Positions 43,073-52,920 of a stretch of 64,000 bases of DNA are shown in pieces. Both the position numbers and the translations under genes were made by a program. Numbering within the stretch: position 1 is the stretch's first letter; every line of letters begins with the position of its first letter. The notes under the pieces are model-generated. The model was not told the DNA's origin, did not search any database, and saw only the letters and a list, made by a program, of their open reading frames with translations. The stretch spans positions 1,232,001 to 1,296,000 of the forward strand of contig ATWD01000001.1 of NCBI GenBank assembly GCA_000421065.1, given 5' to 3'. This DNA is from Acidobacteriaceae bacterium TAA 166 (GTDB taxonomy: Bacteria > Acidobacteriota > Terriglobia > Terriglobales > Acidobacteriaceae).

Positions 43073-44308
43073 CTAGCCGCCACCCAGCCGAAGCTGCGGG
43101 GTCGCCCCCATCGTCTCCGAAGCAAACTTCCCCGCCACAAACTTCGGCCAGGCCGCCGCTGCGATCATCGCCGCGTTATCCGTCGAGAGCGCCAGCGAGG
43201 GAAACGCCACCGGCAGGCCTCTGCGATCCGCCTCGGCCTGGAACCTGCGGCGCAGCTCACTGTTCGCCGCCACGCCGCCCGAGACCACGATCCCATGCGC
43301 CCCAAACATCTCGGCCGCTGCAAACGCCTGACGCAGCAGGTTCCCCACCACGGCGTGCTGGAACGACGCAATCAGGTCGAGCGTCCGGGCATCGCAGAGC
43401 GCGGTGGCTTCATCCGATCCTGGCCTCCACTCCGGGTGCTCGGCCAACGCCCTGCGGCGAGCCTCGATCTCCTCCCGCATGCCATGCGTCTCGATATACC
43501 GCAGCACGGCGGTCTTGATGCCGCTGAAGGAGAAGTCGAAGCTCGGCCCCTCCTGACGCACTGGCGCCTTCTTATTTTTGACTGGACCACCCTCCCAGCT
43601 CACCCGCGGCTTGATCGGCCCGAACCGAAACGGCACCGCCTGCGGATCCCCCCGCCGCGCCAGCAGATCGATCCATGGCCCTCCGGGATACCCCAGCCCC
43701 AGCAGCTTCGCCACCTTGTCGTACGCCTCGCCCGCGGCGTCATCCACGGTGCGGCCCACGTTGCGATAGCGCCACACCGCACCAGCCTGCTCGGCAAGAT
43801 AAAGATGCGTGTGCCCCCCCGAGACCACCAACGCCAGCAACGGAAGCTCCATCGCCCTCCCGGAGCTCTGCCGGGCCTCCATCAGCACAGCGTGGATATG
43901 ACCCTCCAGATGGTTGACCCCGATCAGCGGCTTGCCCAGACCGAAGCTCAGCGCCTTGGCGTACGTAATCCCCACCAGCAGCGCCCCGGCCAGTCCCGGC
44001 CCTTCGGTAACGGCGATCGCATCCACCTCATGAAGTGTGACGCCCGCCTGCGCCATAGCCTCGCGCACCACCGGAACCACGTTGCGCAGATGCTCGCGCG
44101 AGGCCAGCTCCGGGACCACGCCGCCGTAGTTGGCGTGCAGGTTCATCTGCGAGGCCACCACGTTCGACAGCACCTCGCCACCGCTCCGCACCACCGCCGC
44201 CGCCGTCTCGTCGCACGAGCTCTCGATCCCCAGAATCAGATCACAGCCCAGGCTCCCGCCCAGCTTTCCGCCCGGCGATCCTGCCTCGTTCTGGCCCGCA
44301 TCGCGCAT
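43073..44308 (-). CDS. tsaD: tRNA N6-adenosine threonylcarbamoyltransferase
   Basis: TsaD transfers threonylcarbamoyl from TC-AMP to A37 of ANN-decoding tRNAs, forming t6A, with TsaB and TsaE. The ASKHA-fold signatures are [17 protein letters not shown], the metal-binding [41 protein letters not shown] and ISGGV-type [16 protein letters not shown]. The protein is 411 residues against a usual 330-345. Inserts around NKKAPVRQ and [20 protein letters not shown] account for part of this. ATG 44308 is preferred over 44347, because the longer form would overlap the divergent nucleotidyltransferase start. Confidence 0.94.
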   Translation of the reverse strand: MRDAGQNEAGSPGGKLGGSLGCDLILGIESSCDETAAAVVRSGGEVLSNVVASQMNLHANYGGVVPELASREHLRNVVPVVREAMAQAGVTLHEVDAIAVTEGPGLAGALLVGITYAKALSFGLGKPLIGVNHLEGHIHAVLMEARQSSGRAMELPLLALVVSGGHTHLYLAEQAGAVWRYRNVGRTVDDAAGEAYDKVAKLLGLGYPGGPWIDLLARRGDPQAVPFRFGPIKPRVSWEGGPVKNKKAPVRQEGPSFDFSFSGIKTAVLRYIETHGMREEIEARRRALAEHPEWRPGSDEATALCDARTLDLIASFQHAVVGNLLRQAFAAAEMFGAHGIVVSGGVAANSELRRRFQAEADRRGLPVAFPSLALSTDNAAMIAAAAWPKFVAGKFASETMGATPQLRLGGG

Positions 44309-44330
44309 CTCTTTATCATAGGGGACGAAG

Positions 44331-45794
44331 ATGGCCGATCTAAACAACCCGGCATACCAGGCAGCCCGCGATATCGCGGCCGTCCTGCGCTCCGCGGGCC
44401 ACCAGGCCTACTTCGCGGGAGGCTGTGTGCGCGACCTTCTGCTGGGCCTCGCCCCCAAGGACTACGACGTCGCCACCAGCGCCACGCCCGAGACCGTCCT
44501 CTCCCTCTTCCCAAATAAAAAGACCCTGACCGTGGGCGCGCATTTCGGGGTCGTCCTGGTCTGTGAACCAAGGAACAACGACGGGGAGCCGAAGAATGGC
44601 GACACCGAAGGCATCCAGACCGAGGTCGCCACCTTCCGCCACGATGGAGCCTACACCGACGGCCGCCGCCCCGACGCCGTCCGCTTCTCGACCAAGGCTC
44701 GCGAAGACGTCCTGCGCCGCGACTTCACCATCAACGGCATGCTGCTCGATCCCGCGATCTACGATGCCACGGGCGACGCCGCCCAGGCCACGCTCGACTA
44801 CGTCGGCGGCCGCGACGATCTCACCGCCCGCACCCTCCGCGCCATCGGCGATCCCCTTCTGCGCTTCACCGAAGACAAGCTGCGCATGCTCCGCGCCGTC
44901 CGCTTCGCCGCCCGTCTGGGCTTTGCTATCGAGCCCGGCACCGCCGCCGCCATCCGCCAGCTTGCTCCGCAGGTCACCGTCGTCAGCCCCGAGCGCATCC
45001 GCGACGAGATCACCCTCATCCTCACCGAGGGCGGTGCCCGCCGCGGCTTCGAGCTGCTCGACCAGCTCGGCCTGCTTCCGCACATCCTGCCCGAGATCAC
45101 GAAGCTCCACGGCGTCGAGCAGCCCCCCGAATACCACCCCGAGGGCGACGTCTGGATCCACACCCTTCTGCTGCTCGAAAAACTTCCCCCCGGGGCTTCG
45201 CCCACCCTCGCCTGGGGAGCCCTTTTGCACGACGTCGGCAAACCCGCCACCTTCCGTGCCCCTGACCCCGCCGATCCCCACGACCGCATCCGTTTCAACG
45301 GTCACGTCGAGGTCGGCGTCCGCATCGCCGAGACGATCCTCGCGCGGCTTCGTTTTTCCAACGAAGAAATTATGCAGATCGCCGCGCTGGTCAAAAATCA
45401 CATGCGCTTCGGCGACATAAAACATATGCGCGAGTCCACCCTGAAGCGCTTCCTTCGTCTCCCATGCTTCGACGAGCACCTCGCCCTGCACCGTATGGAC
45501 TGCCTCTCCTCGCACGGCGACCTTAGCCTCTACAACTTCGCCAAAGAACGATACGAGACCGCTCCCGCCGAATCCATCCAGCCCAAGCTTCTGCTCACCG
45601 GGCGCGAGCTGATCGCCGCGGGCTACCCTCCCGGACCGAAGTTTAAAAAGATGCTCGAGGCCGCCGAAGATGCCCAGCTTGAAGGCGCCGTTACCAGCGA
45701 GGCGGAGGCGCTCCAATTTGTGCGCGAACGCTTTGGGCTGCCCACAAAGTGGGCAGACCTGCCGGCCGGGCCTGTCCTTAAGCCCGTAAAATGA
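44331..45794 (+). CDS. CCA-adding tRNA nucleotidyltransferase / poly(A) polymerase family
   Basis: A 487-residue class II nucleotidyltransferase of the type that adds or repairs the tRNA 3' CCA end. The head domain has [25 protein letters not shown] (GG and D-x-D metal site), then [17 protein letters not shown] and the neck [22 protein letters not shown]. An HD phosphohydrolase domain follows (LLHDVGKP and VKNHMRF). The template-type EDxxR cannot be assigned safely, so full CCA addition rather than A- or CC-only addition is inferred. The last residues ([11 protein letters not shown]) are encoded by a sequence resembling the end of the dispersed repeat. The start is divergent from tsaD. Confidence 0.88.
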   Translation: MADLNNPAYQAARDIAAVLRSAGHQAYFAGGCVRDLLLGLAPKDYDVATSATPETVLSLFPNKKTLTVGAHFGVVLVCEPRNNDGEPKNGDTEGIQTEVATFRHDGAYTDGRRPDAVRFSTKAREDVLRRDFTINGMLLDPAIYDATGDAAQATLDYVGGRDDLTARTLRAIGDPLLRFTEDKLRMLRAVRFAARLGFAIEPGTAAAIRQLAPQVTVVSPERIRDEITLILTEGGARRGFELLDQLGLLPHILPEITKLHGVEQPPEYHPEGDVWIHTLLLLEKLPPGASPTLAWGALLHDVGKPATFRAPDPADPHDRIRFNGHVEVGVRIAETILARLRFSNEEIMQIAALVKNHMRFGDIKHMRESTLKRFLRLPCFDEHLALHRMDCLSSHGDLSLYNFAKERYETAPAESIQPKLLLTGRELIAAGYPPGPKFKKMLEAAEDAQLEGAVTSEAEALQFVRERFGLPTKWADLPAGPVLKPVK

Positions 45795-45800
45795 GTCTCG

Positions 45801-47900
<2,100 letters not shown>

Positions 47901-47924
47901 GCTGGATCGAACTTTTCAGGGGGG

Positions 47925-48008
47925 AAGAACAGCGCTGCCGCGCGGGCCCACTGCGCGTAGGGCGGTCACTTCGTGACGCGTAGTGGGCCCGGCCGGCAGG
48001 CCATCGCC
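47925..48008 (-). repeat. Half-length copy (g) of the dispersed palindromic repeat
   Basis: AAGAACAGCGCTGCCGCGCG at the left and GTGGGCCCGGCCGGCAGGCC followed by ATCGCC at the right, with a single inner CGGTCACTTCGTGACGCG between. It looks like an element with the central loop region deleted. It separates the convergent prolyl oligopeptidase and trpF genes. Confidence 0.85.
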
Positions 48009-48022
48009 TTTCCTCAAAATCT

Positions 48023-48691
48023 TCAATGGCGACTTTTTGCAATCCGCAGAAACTCCGCCAGGCGGGCAGCATCTTTACGCCCCGGCGAGGCCTCCACGCC
48101 ACTGACCACATCCACGCCCCACGGCTGCAACTCATCAATCGCCTCGCGAGCGTTCTCGGGCCGCAGGCCCCCGGCGACGATCAATCGCAGCCCCGGTGCC
48201 GCCTCGTGCAAGACCGCAGCCGCAGCCTTCCAATCGAACGCAACCCCGGTTCCCCCACCCGCCGAACCCAGCCGCGAGTCCACCAATACACGGTCGATCC
48301 TTCTGGCCGCCGCAATCTCCCGCAGCTCCTGACGAAGCCGCACGCTGCTATCCGTTCCCACGACCCAGTGCAGCGCCTGAAGGATGCTGACGTCTTCGCC
48401 CAGCATTCTACCCAGCCGGTCGATCAGCGCAAGGTCGAGCCCGCCATGAAGCTGCACGGCATTTATACCGGCCTCATGAACGATCGCTGCAATCTGCTCC
48501 GCATTGTGGCTCTCCACCACGCCCACACGCTCGATGAAGGATGGCAACTGCGACGTGATCGCTGCCACCTGATCCGGCGTCACACGGCGTTTGCTCTCCG
48601 TGAAGATGAACCCCAGGGCATCGGCACCCAGCTCAATTGCAAGCTTCGCGTCTTCCAGGTTCGTATTGCCGCAGATTTTGACCCAGGTCAT
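48023..48691 (-). CDS. trpF: Phosphoribosylanthranilate isomerase
   Basis: A 222-residue TIM-barrel enzyme that isomerises phosphoribosylanthranilate in tryptophan synthesis. The N-terminal WVKICGNTNLEDAKLAIELGADALGFIF carries the catalytic Cys. INAVQLHGG, VLVDSRLGSAGGGTG and LIVAGGLRPENA are the phosphate-binding and active-site loops. The frame opens at 48739, but ATG 48691 matches the family start. It lies 25 bp after trpC. Only trpC and trpF of the pathway are present in this window. Confidence 0.94.
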   Translation of the reverse strand: MTWVKICGNTNLEDAKLAIELGADALGFIFTESKRRVTPDQVAAITSQLPSFIERVGVVESHNAEQIAAIVHEAGINAVQLHGGLDLALIDRLGRMLGEDVSILQALHWVVGTDSSVRLRQELREIAAARRIDRVLVDSRLGSAGGGTGVAFDWKAAAAVLHEAAPGLRLIVAGGLRPENAREAIDELQPWGVDVVSGVEASPGRKDAARLAEFLRIAKSRH

Positions 48692-48716
48692 TGCATCCCG
48701 CCTATCGCTTGCGCGC

Positions 48717-49526
48717 CTATCGCTGCGCGCGGTCGGCATACTCGCGTCCGAGCAGTCCAGCCAGCGCCGCTCCAGGATCGGTTTGCCGCATCAACGCCTC
48801 GCCCATCAGAAATGCGTCATAGCCCGCATCGCGCAGACGCACGATCTCCTCGGCGTCTTTCAGGCCACTCTCGGCCACCTTGATGGCTTTCGTCGGTATC
48901 GATTCCAGCAGGGCGAACAGCAGCTCCGGATGCATCTCGAAGGTGCGAAGATCGCGGCTGTTCACGCCGATTACATCGAAGCCCAGACCGTTGGCCCGCT
49001 CCAGCTCCTCCGCCGAATGCACCTCGCACAAAACATCCAGCTCCAACCGCTGCGCCTCGTTGCGCAGCTCATCGAGCGTATCGTCCGTGTGCGCCGCCAC
49101 AATCAGCAGAATCGCATCCGCACCCGAGGCGCGGGCCTCAAGGATCTGAAACCGGTCGACCATGAAGTCCTTCCGCAGGCAGGGAATTTCAACGACAGAC
49201 GAAACCGCCTCAAGATCGTTCAGTGATCCCTGAAAGAACTTCTCGTCGGTGAGCACCGAGAGCGCCGCCGCTCCCCCCGCCTCAAACCCCCTGGCCAGAG
49301 CAGGCGGATCGAAGTCGCCGCGAATGAGCCCGCGCGACGGCGAGGCCCTCTTAATCTCCGAGATGATCGCCGGACGGCTCTGGCTCACCTGCCGCAGACG
49401 TGCCGTGAACCCACGCGGCATACGCGCCATCGCCTTCTTCTCGAGCGAACTCAAGTCGACGACCGTCTTCCGTTCCTTCACCTGTACGGCCGTATGGGCT
49501 AGGATCTCGTCGAGTCGGGTCGGCAT
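48717..49526 (-). CDS. trpC: Indole-3-glycerol phosphate synthase
   Basis: A 269-residue TIM-barrel enzyme that closes the indole ring. It begins TRLDEILAHTAVQVKERK and contains PAIISEIKRASPSRGLIR (catalytic Glu and Lys), AALSVLTDEKFFQGSLNDLEAV, PCLRKDFMVDRFQILEARASGADAILL-type sequence, FDVIGVNSRDLRTFEM and AESGLKDAEEI. The frame extends to 49589; ATG 49526 begins the family homology. It is co-directional with trpF and probably in one transcript. Confidence 0.95.
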   Translation of the reverse strand: MPTRLDEILAHTAVQVKERKTVVDLSSLEKKAMARMPRGFTARLRQVSQSRPAIISEIKRASPSRGLIRGDFDPPALARGFEAGGAAALSVLTDEKFFQGSLNDLEAVSSVVEIPCLRKDFMVDRFQILEARASGADAILLIVAAHTDDTLDELRNEAQRLELDVLCEVHSAEELERANGLGFDVIGVNSRDLRTFEMHPELLFALLESIPTKAIKVAESGLKDAEEIVRLRDAGYDAFLMGEALMRQTDPGAALAGLLGREYADRAQR

Positions 49527-49591
49527 ATCTCTTGATTCTAAATGGCTGGTCGAGGCCGTGCAGGGGCTTCGATCCTCCCCCTCAGCCAAGC

Positions 49592-49626
49592 AAAAAAAAA
49601 TAAGCGCACAATGCGCTTATTTTTTA
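49592..49626. terminator. Bidirectional terminator between tRNA-Leu and trpC
   Basis: TAAGCGCA and TGCGCTTA form a perfect stem around a CAA loop, flanked by nine A on the left and a T-run on the right. It can terminate tRNA-Leu transcription on the minus strand. Confidence 0.88.
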
Positions 49627-49655
49627 TTCCCATTCATTCACACTGCAAAATCTTA

Positions 49656-49742
49656 TGGTGCCGAAGGGGGGACTCGAACCCCCACACCCTTGCGAGTACA
49701 TGGACCTGAACCATGCGCGTCTGCCAATTCCGCCACTTCGGC
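49656..49742 (-). tRNA. tRNA-Leu (CAG anticodon)
   Basis: The minus strand reads GCCGAAGTGGCGGAATTGGC at the 5' end and closes with the matching CTTCGGC, A and a genome-encoded CCA. The anticodon arm CATGG-TTCAGGT-CCATG gives anticodon CAG, which decodes CUG. A long variable arm (TACTCGCAAGGGTG) is typical for class II tRNA-Leu. The T arm is GGGGGTTCGAGTCCCCC. All stems pair. 87 nt with CCA. Confidence 0.97.
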
Positions 49743-49773
49743 AACGGTCGTTTACACCCTGCCTAGGGCAGAC

Positions 49774-49802
49774 ACCGTAACCGCGAGACTTAAGTTTCGC
49801 AA
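49774..49802 (-). promoter_or_regulatory. Candidate promoter of tRNA-Leu
   Basis: TTGCGA (49802-49797) and TACGGT (49779-49774) on the minus strand with a 17-bp spacer, about 32 nt upstream of the tRNA 5' end. Confidence 0.4.
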
Positions 49803-49865
49803 AGCACAGGCCCTGTGTCAATTCAGCGGCTCATCTAAAATAAAGTCGCAACGAAAAGGACCCCG

Positions 49866-50132
49866 ATGAAGGAAGAATCCCCCAAAAAGACATCTCTGCA
49901 AGCCATCAGCGCAGAGATCATTCCGGCCAACCTCGCGATCGAGATGCGCACGCTTGCGCACGAGCTCAGCAATGCGCTCGAGATCATCGTCCAGACCAGC
50001 TACCTGCTCGGAACCGTGGGGCTGAAAGAGCCGGGTTCGGACTGGCTGCGCATGATGGATAGTGGCGTCCGCAAAGCCATGGACACCAACCTCGCCCTGC
50101 GCAACTACATCAAAGCCCACGCCGAACCGTAG
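49866..50132 (+). CDS. Small protein with a histidine-kinase H-box-like helix
   Basis: An 88-residue protein without membrane segments. The segment LAHELSNALEIIVQTSYLLG (H32, E33, N36) looks like the H-box of a histidine-kinase dimerisation domain (LAHELNNPL type), followed by a second amphipathic helix (WLRMMDSGVRKAMDTNLALRNYI). There is no ATPase domain, so it could be a phosphotransfer or decoy DHp protein. It converges on a receiver-domain gene only 7 bp away, which makes a functional pairing plausible. This is inference from the motif and the neighbour; it could also be an unrelated helical protein. Confidence 0.65.
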   Translation: MKEESPKKTSLQAISAEIIPANLAIEMRTLAHELSNALEIIVQTSYLLGTVGLKEPGSDWLRMMDSGVRKAMDTNLALRNYIKAHAEP

Positions 50133-50139
50133 CCCTACT

Positions 50140-50673
50140 CTATCTCGCAGCCTTCTTTGCCGCAGGGCTCTTCGCTGCACTTTTGACGGAAGACTTCTTT
50201 GCAGCCGTCTCGCCGGCCCTGGTCCCCTTCGTCACGGTCTTCTTTGCAGCGCTCTTCTTCTCCGCCGTCTTTTTCGCTGCGGGCACAGACGGGAGCTTCG
50301 AGCGCTTGGAGTCATGGGACTTCATCAAACGATCGATCTGCTCGAGCAGCATCCGCGTATGCATCGGCTTCACCAGCATGCGGTCCGCTCCCATCTCCTG
50401 CCAGTCCTCTTCCGCCAGCGGAAAAGCCGTCAGCAGCGCCACCGCGGGCCGATACTCCGCCGAACGCGCGGCCGCGATCACGGCAGCCCCTGCCTGGTCG
50501 CTCTCCATGCGCATGTCGCTGATCACCATGTCGTACTGATGCGAACGCAGCTTCAGCTTTCCTTCGCGTCCCGAGGCGGCCGTATCCACATCGAAACCAT
50601 TAATCTCCAGCACAGCCTTGAGGGTCAGCAGTACCGCAACCTCATCATCGACCAGCAAAATACGCTTCTTCAT
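50140..50673 (-). CDS. Response-regulator receiver with a histone-H1-like Lys/Ala tail
   Basis: A 177-residue protein. The receiver domain (1-122) has the acidic pair D9 and D10 in ILLVDDE, phospho-acceptor D53 in VISDMRM, T82 in ALLTAF and K102 in MLVKPM, so phosphorylation chemistry looks intact. After about residue 125 there is no output domain but a roughly 50-residue Lys/Ala/Ser tail (PAAKKTAEKKSAAKKTVTKG and so on) resembling histone-H1-like or HU-type tails, which could bind DNA or RNA. The frame opens at 50718; ATG 50673 directly precedes the receiver. The role and the cognate kinase are unknown. Confidence 0.82.
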   Translation of the reverse strand: MKKRILLVDDEVAVLLTLKAVLEINGFDVDTAASGREGKLKLRSHQYDMVISDMRMESDQAGAAVIAAARSAEYRPAVALLTAFPLAEEDWQEMGADRMLVKPMHTRMLLEQIDRLMKSHDSKRSKLPSVPAAKKTAEKKSAAKKTVTKGTRAGETAAKKSSVKSAAKSPAAKKAAR

Positions 50674-50974
50674 CTTTTCTCTCTTCTCCCTGCCTGCAAC
50701 GCGATTCCCGCCACTCACTGTCCAGACATATCGTTCCTACAATATACAAAGCGCGGGAGACGGTGGGCCGCCGCGGTCCATCTCCACGGAACGCCTGCTC
50801 AAAGACAGCAGGTATAACAGTACGAAGCCTGCTTCCGGTGCCGCGAACCCCACCCGCTGTCGGCTCCCGTCCACGCATCATTCCAGGCTGAGTCTGCATC
50901 CTAAGAAGTGCTATACTTCAGCGTGCGGCGCCATCTTCAGGCCCCGACGCTAAACTTTAAAACAGAAACGCATG

Positions 50975-50992
50975 GCAGGCCCGTCGGCCTGC
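50975..50992 (+). promoter_or_regulatory. Leader hairpin just before the infC ribosome-binding site
   Basis: GCAGGCC (50975-50981), loop CGTC with flanking bases, and GGCCTGC (50986-50992) form a 7-bp perfect hairpin ending 3 nt before the GGAGG of infC. It may modulate initiation. A TATACT at 50912-50917 could be the infC -10 box. Confidence 0.45.
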
Positions 50993-51006
50993 TGTGGAGG
51001 CGACCT

Positions 51007-51615
51007 ATTCCACCGATCGATAAACGCTCCGCCAAGTCTTTCATCCGCACCAACGAACGAATCCGCGCCCGCGAAGTCCGCGTCATTGACGAAAACGGCG
51101 AGCAGCTCGGCGTCATGGCACCTTTCGAGGCCCTCAAGATGGCCCGCGAAAAGTCCCTCGATCTGGTAGAGATCTCCCCCAACGCCGTCCCTCCCGTCTG
51201 TAAGATTCAGGATTACGGCAAGTTCCTCTACGAGAAGGACAAGAGCGATCGCGCCGCCCGCAAGAAGCAGAAGGTCATCACCATCAAAGAGGTCAAGTTC
51301 TCCGTCACCGTCGACGAACACGATTACCAGACGAAGAAGAATCAGGCTGTGCGCTTTCTCAACGAGGGCGACAAGGTAAAGGCCTCCCTCCGCTTCAAGG
51401 GCCGTCAGATGGCCCACCGGGACCTGGGTTATAAGATCATTAACCGTCTCATCACGGATATCGGTGAGTCCGGCGTGGTCGAGTTCATGCCTCGCATGGA
51501 AGGCACCACCCTGCACGCGATCCTTGCTCCCTCGAAGAAGAGCGAGCCGGCGGTCAAAAAACCGGCAACGGCTCCCGTCAAGCCAGAGACCACCTCTCCC
51601 GCCGCGCAAGCCTAA
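51007..51615 (+). CDS. infC: Translation initiation factor IF-3 (apparent AUU start)
   Basis: A 202-residue IF-3, which binds the 30S subunit, prevents 50S joining and checks start codons. The N domain is SFIRTNERIRAREVRVIDENGEQLGVMAPFEALKMA-type sequence, followed by the linker KIQDYGKFLYEKDK and the C domain KEVKFSVTVDEHDYQTK...HRDLGYKIINRLI. No in-frame ATG lies near the start; a strong GGAGG (50996-51000) is 6 nt before ATT 51007. Non-canonical AUU starts are known for infC and allow autoregulation by IF-3. GTG 50908 is the only usual start codon upstream and would add 33 implausible residues. A short Ala/Pro/Lys tail follows the C domain. rpmI and rplT do not follow. Confidence 0.9.
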   Translation: MPPIDKRSAKSFIRTNERIRAREVRVIDENGEQLGVMAPFEALKMAREKSLDLVEISPNAVPPVCKIQDYGKFLYEKDKSDRAARKKQKVITIKEVKFSVTVDEHDYQTKKNQAVRFLNEGDKVKASLRFKGRQMAHRDLGYKIINRLITDIGESGVVEFMPRMEGTTLHAILAPSKKSEPAVKKPATAPVKPETTSPAAQA

Positions 51616-51624
51616 TGCCTGCCG

Positions 51625-51660
51625 AACGGCCTCCTATAAAAGGAGGCCGTTCTTCTTTTA
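51625..51660 (+). terminator. Rho-independent terminator of infC
   Basis: AACGGCCTCCT, loop ATAAA and AGGAGGCCGTT form an 11-bp perfect stem followed by CTTCTTTTA, 10 bp after the infC stop. Confidence 0.9.
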
Positions 51661-51962
51661 ATCTGCGCAACTGAATGACTCAGCAGGGTTTCTGGACTTA
51701 TCTCTCTTCCGGAAACACGCCTTCGCGCGCCTCTTTCCCCTCTCATTCAAGCCTTATCGCGGGCGCTGAAGAACAGTGCTCAGCCTGCCCTCGTTCGCTT
51801 TTACATGCGAGGGGTTGCCGGCGCGAACTTTTCAGGCTAAGTAATCAAGTTTCGCAGCAATCAGGTCTCCAAAGCTATTGAATCCCTTCTCGCCACCCTG
51901 AAACCAAGTCCATTACGTCAGTAACAGAAGATCTTAAATATATTCACATATAACTCATTTTA

Positions 51963-51992
51963 TTGGACTTATTTCTAGTCAGATCATATGTT
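51963..51992 (+). promoter_or_regulatory. Candidate promoter of the peptide array
   Basis: TTGGAC (51963-51968) and TATGTT (51987-51992), spacer 18 bp, lie in a markedly A+T-rich stretch about 60 nt before the first peptide gene. Confidence 0.4.
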
Positions 51993-52052
51993 TACTCCAG
52001 TCGCCTTGTCCAGTGAAAAAAAATGCAAGGTCGATAAAAACAGGAGTTTTTT

Positions 52053-52220
52053 ATGAACCTTCCGGTCCGTCTTGCTGTTATTGCTCTCGTTCTCACTGGT
52101 GTGTTTGCTTCCTCCAAGACCCAAGCCGCCTCTGTCAGCACGATCACGTTCGTCCGCAACAGCGCCCTACCCACTCCCATGTGCGCTCCCGATGATCCCA
52201 ACGCCTGCGGTCTCCGCTAA
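52053..52220 (+). CDS. Small secreted two-Cys peptide, copy 1 (diverged)
   Basis: A 55-residue preprotein. The signal peptide (MNLPVRLAVIALVLTGVFAS, cleavage likely after TQA about residue 25) is followed by a mature part of about 30 residues. It differs from the four downstream copies in the leader and at SVSTITFVRN, but the core SALPTPMCAPDDPNACG is identical. It ends in LR, without the ARGRK tail. The two Cys (C44, C52) bracket a 7-residue acidic-Pro loop and could form a disulfide in the periplasm or outside. CAGGAG lies 6 nt before the ATG. I do not recognise the family. Confidence 0.85.
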   Translation: MNLPVRLAVIALVLTGVFASSKTQAASVSTITFVRNSALPTPMCAPDDPNACGLR

Positions 52221-52267
52221 GGGTCGACGTTAGTTCCTAAATTTATTACTTCCCAGGAGATATCCCC

Positions 52268-52450
52268 ATGAAGCTCGTATCCCGCATCGCCATCGCCGCC
52301 GCCTTCGTCCTCACCGCCGCCTTCACCTCCACCCAGGTCTCGGCCGCTTCCGCCAACAAGATCACCATCGCCCGTGACAGCGCCCTGCCCACCCCCATGT
52401 GCGCTCCCGACGATCCCAACGCCTGCGGTATGGCTCGTGGCCGTAAATAA
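52268..52450 (+). CDS. Small secreted two-Cys peptide, copy 2
   Basis: A 60-residue preprotein. It starts MKLVSRIAIAAAFVLTAAFT with a classic Sec signal peptide; cleavage is predicted after VSA (residue 26). The mature peptide of about 34 residues includes ANKITIARDS, then the core ALPTPMCAPDDPNACG (C45, C53) and the basic tail MARGRK. CAGGAGAT lies upstream. It differs from copies 3-5 only at residues 3-4 of the leader (LV in place of SI) and at A29 (shared with copy 3). The function is unknown; a disulfide-looped signalling, toxin-like or surface peptide are all possible. Confidence 0.88.
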   Translation: MKLVSRIAIAAAFVLTAAFTSTQVSAASANKITIARDSALPTPMCAPDDPNACGMARGRK

Positions 52451-52484
52451 CCAATAAGTTTTTTATCCCCAAGGAGATTTCCCC

Positions 52485-52667
52485 ATGAAGAGCATCTCTC
52501 GCATCGCCATCGCCGCCGCCTTCGTCCTCACCGCCGCCTTCACCTCCACCCAGGTCTCGGCCGCTTCCGCCAACAAGATCACCATCGCCCGTGACAGCGC
52601 CCTGCCCACCCCCATGTGCGCTCCCGATGATCCCAATGCCTGCGGTATGGCTCGCGGCCGTAAATAA
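52485..52667 (+). CDS. Small secreted two-Cys peptide, copy 3
   Basis: A 60-residue preprotein (MKSISRIAIAAAFVLTAAFT leader). The mature part has A29 as in copy 2. The core PTPMCAPDDPNACG and tail MARGRK are unchanged. AAGGAG lies 9 nt before the ATG. Synonymous differences from copy 2 (GATGAT, AATGCC, CGCGGC) with no change in the mature peptide suggest purifying selection on the peptide. Confidence 0.88.
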   Translation: MKSISRIAIAAAFVLTAAFTSTQVSAASANKITIARDSALPTPMCAPDDPNACGMARGRK

Positions 52668-52702
52668 CCAATAAGTTTTTTATTCCCCAAGGAGATTTCC
52701 CC

Positions 52703-52885
52703 ATGAAGAGCATCTCTCGCATCGCCATCGCCGCCGCCTTCGTCCTCACCGCCGCCTTCACCTCTACCCAGGTCTCGGCAGCTTCCACCAACAAGATCAC
52801 CATCGCCCGTGACAGCGCCCTGCCCACCCCCATGTGCGCTCCCGATGATCCCAATGCCTGCGGTATGGCTCGCGGCCGTAAATAA
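52703..52885 (+). CDS. Small secreted two-Cys peptide, copy 4
   Basis: A 60-residue preprotein identical to copy 3 except A29T (mature segment STNKITIARD). The spacer and Shine-Dalgarno are the same as before copy 3. The nucleotide sequence of the 5' two thirds is shared with copy 5 (CTCTACCCAGGTCTCGGCAG), which points to a very recent duplication. Confidence 0.88.
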   Translation: MKSISRIAIAAAFVLTAAFTSTQVSAASTNKITIARDSALPTPMCAPDDPNACGMARGRK

Positions 52886-52920
52886 CCAATAAGTTTTTTA
52901 TTCCCCAAGGAGATTTCCCC

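Larger units (their letters stand above)
51616..52052. other. Gap between infC and the peptide array
   Basis: This 437-bp stretch holds the infC terminator and, at its right end, the A+T-rich leader of the peptide genes. I see no convincing gene; a 68-codon ORF (51675-51881) has no recognisable features. The part from about 51900 to 52030 is much more A+T-rich than its surroundings. Confidence 0.45.
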
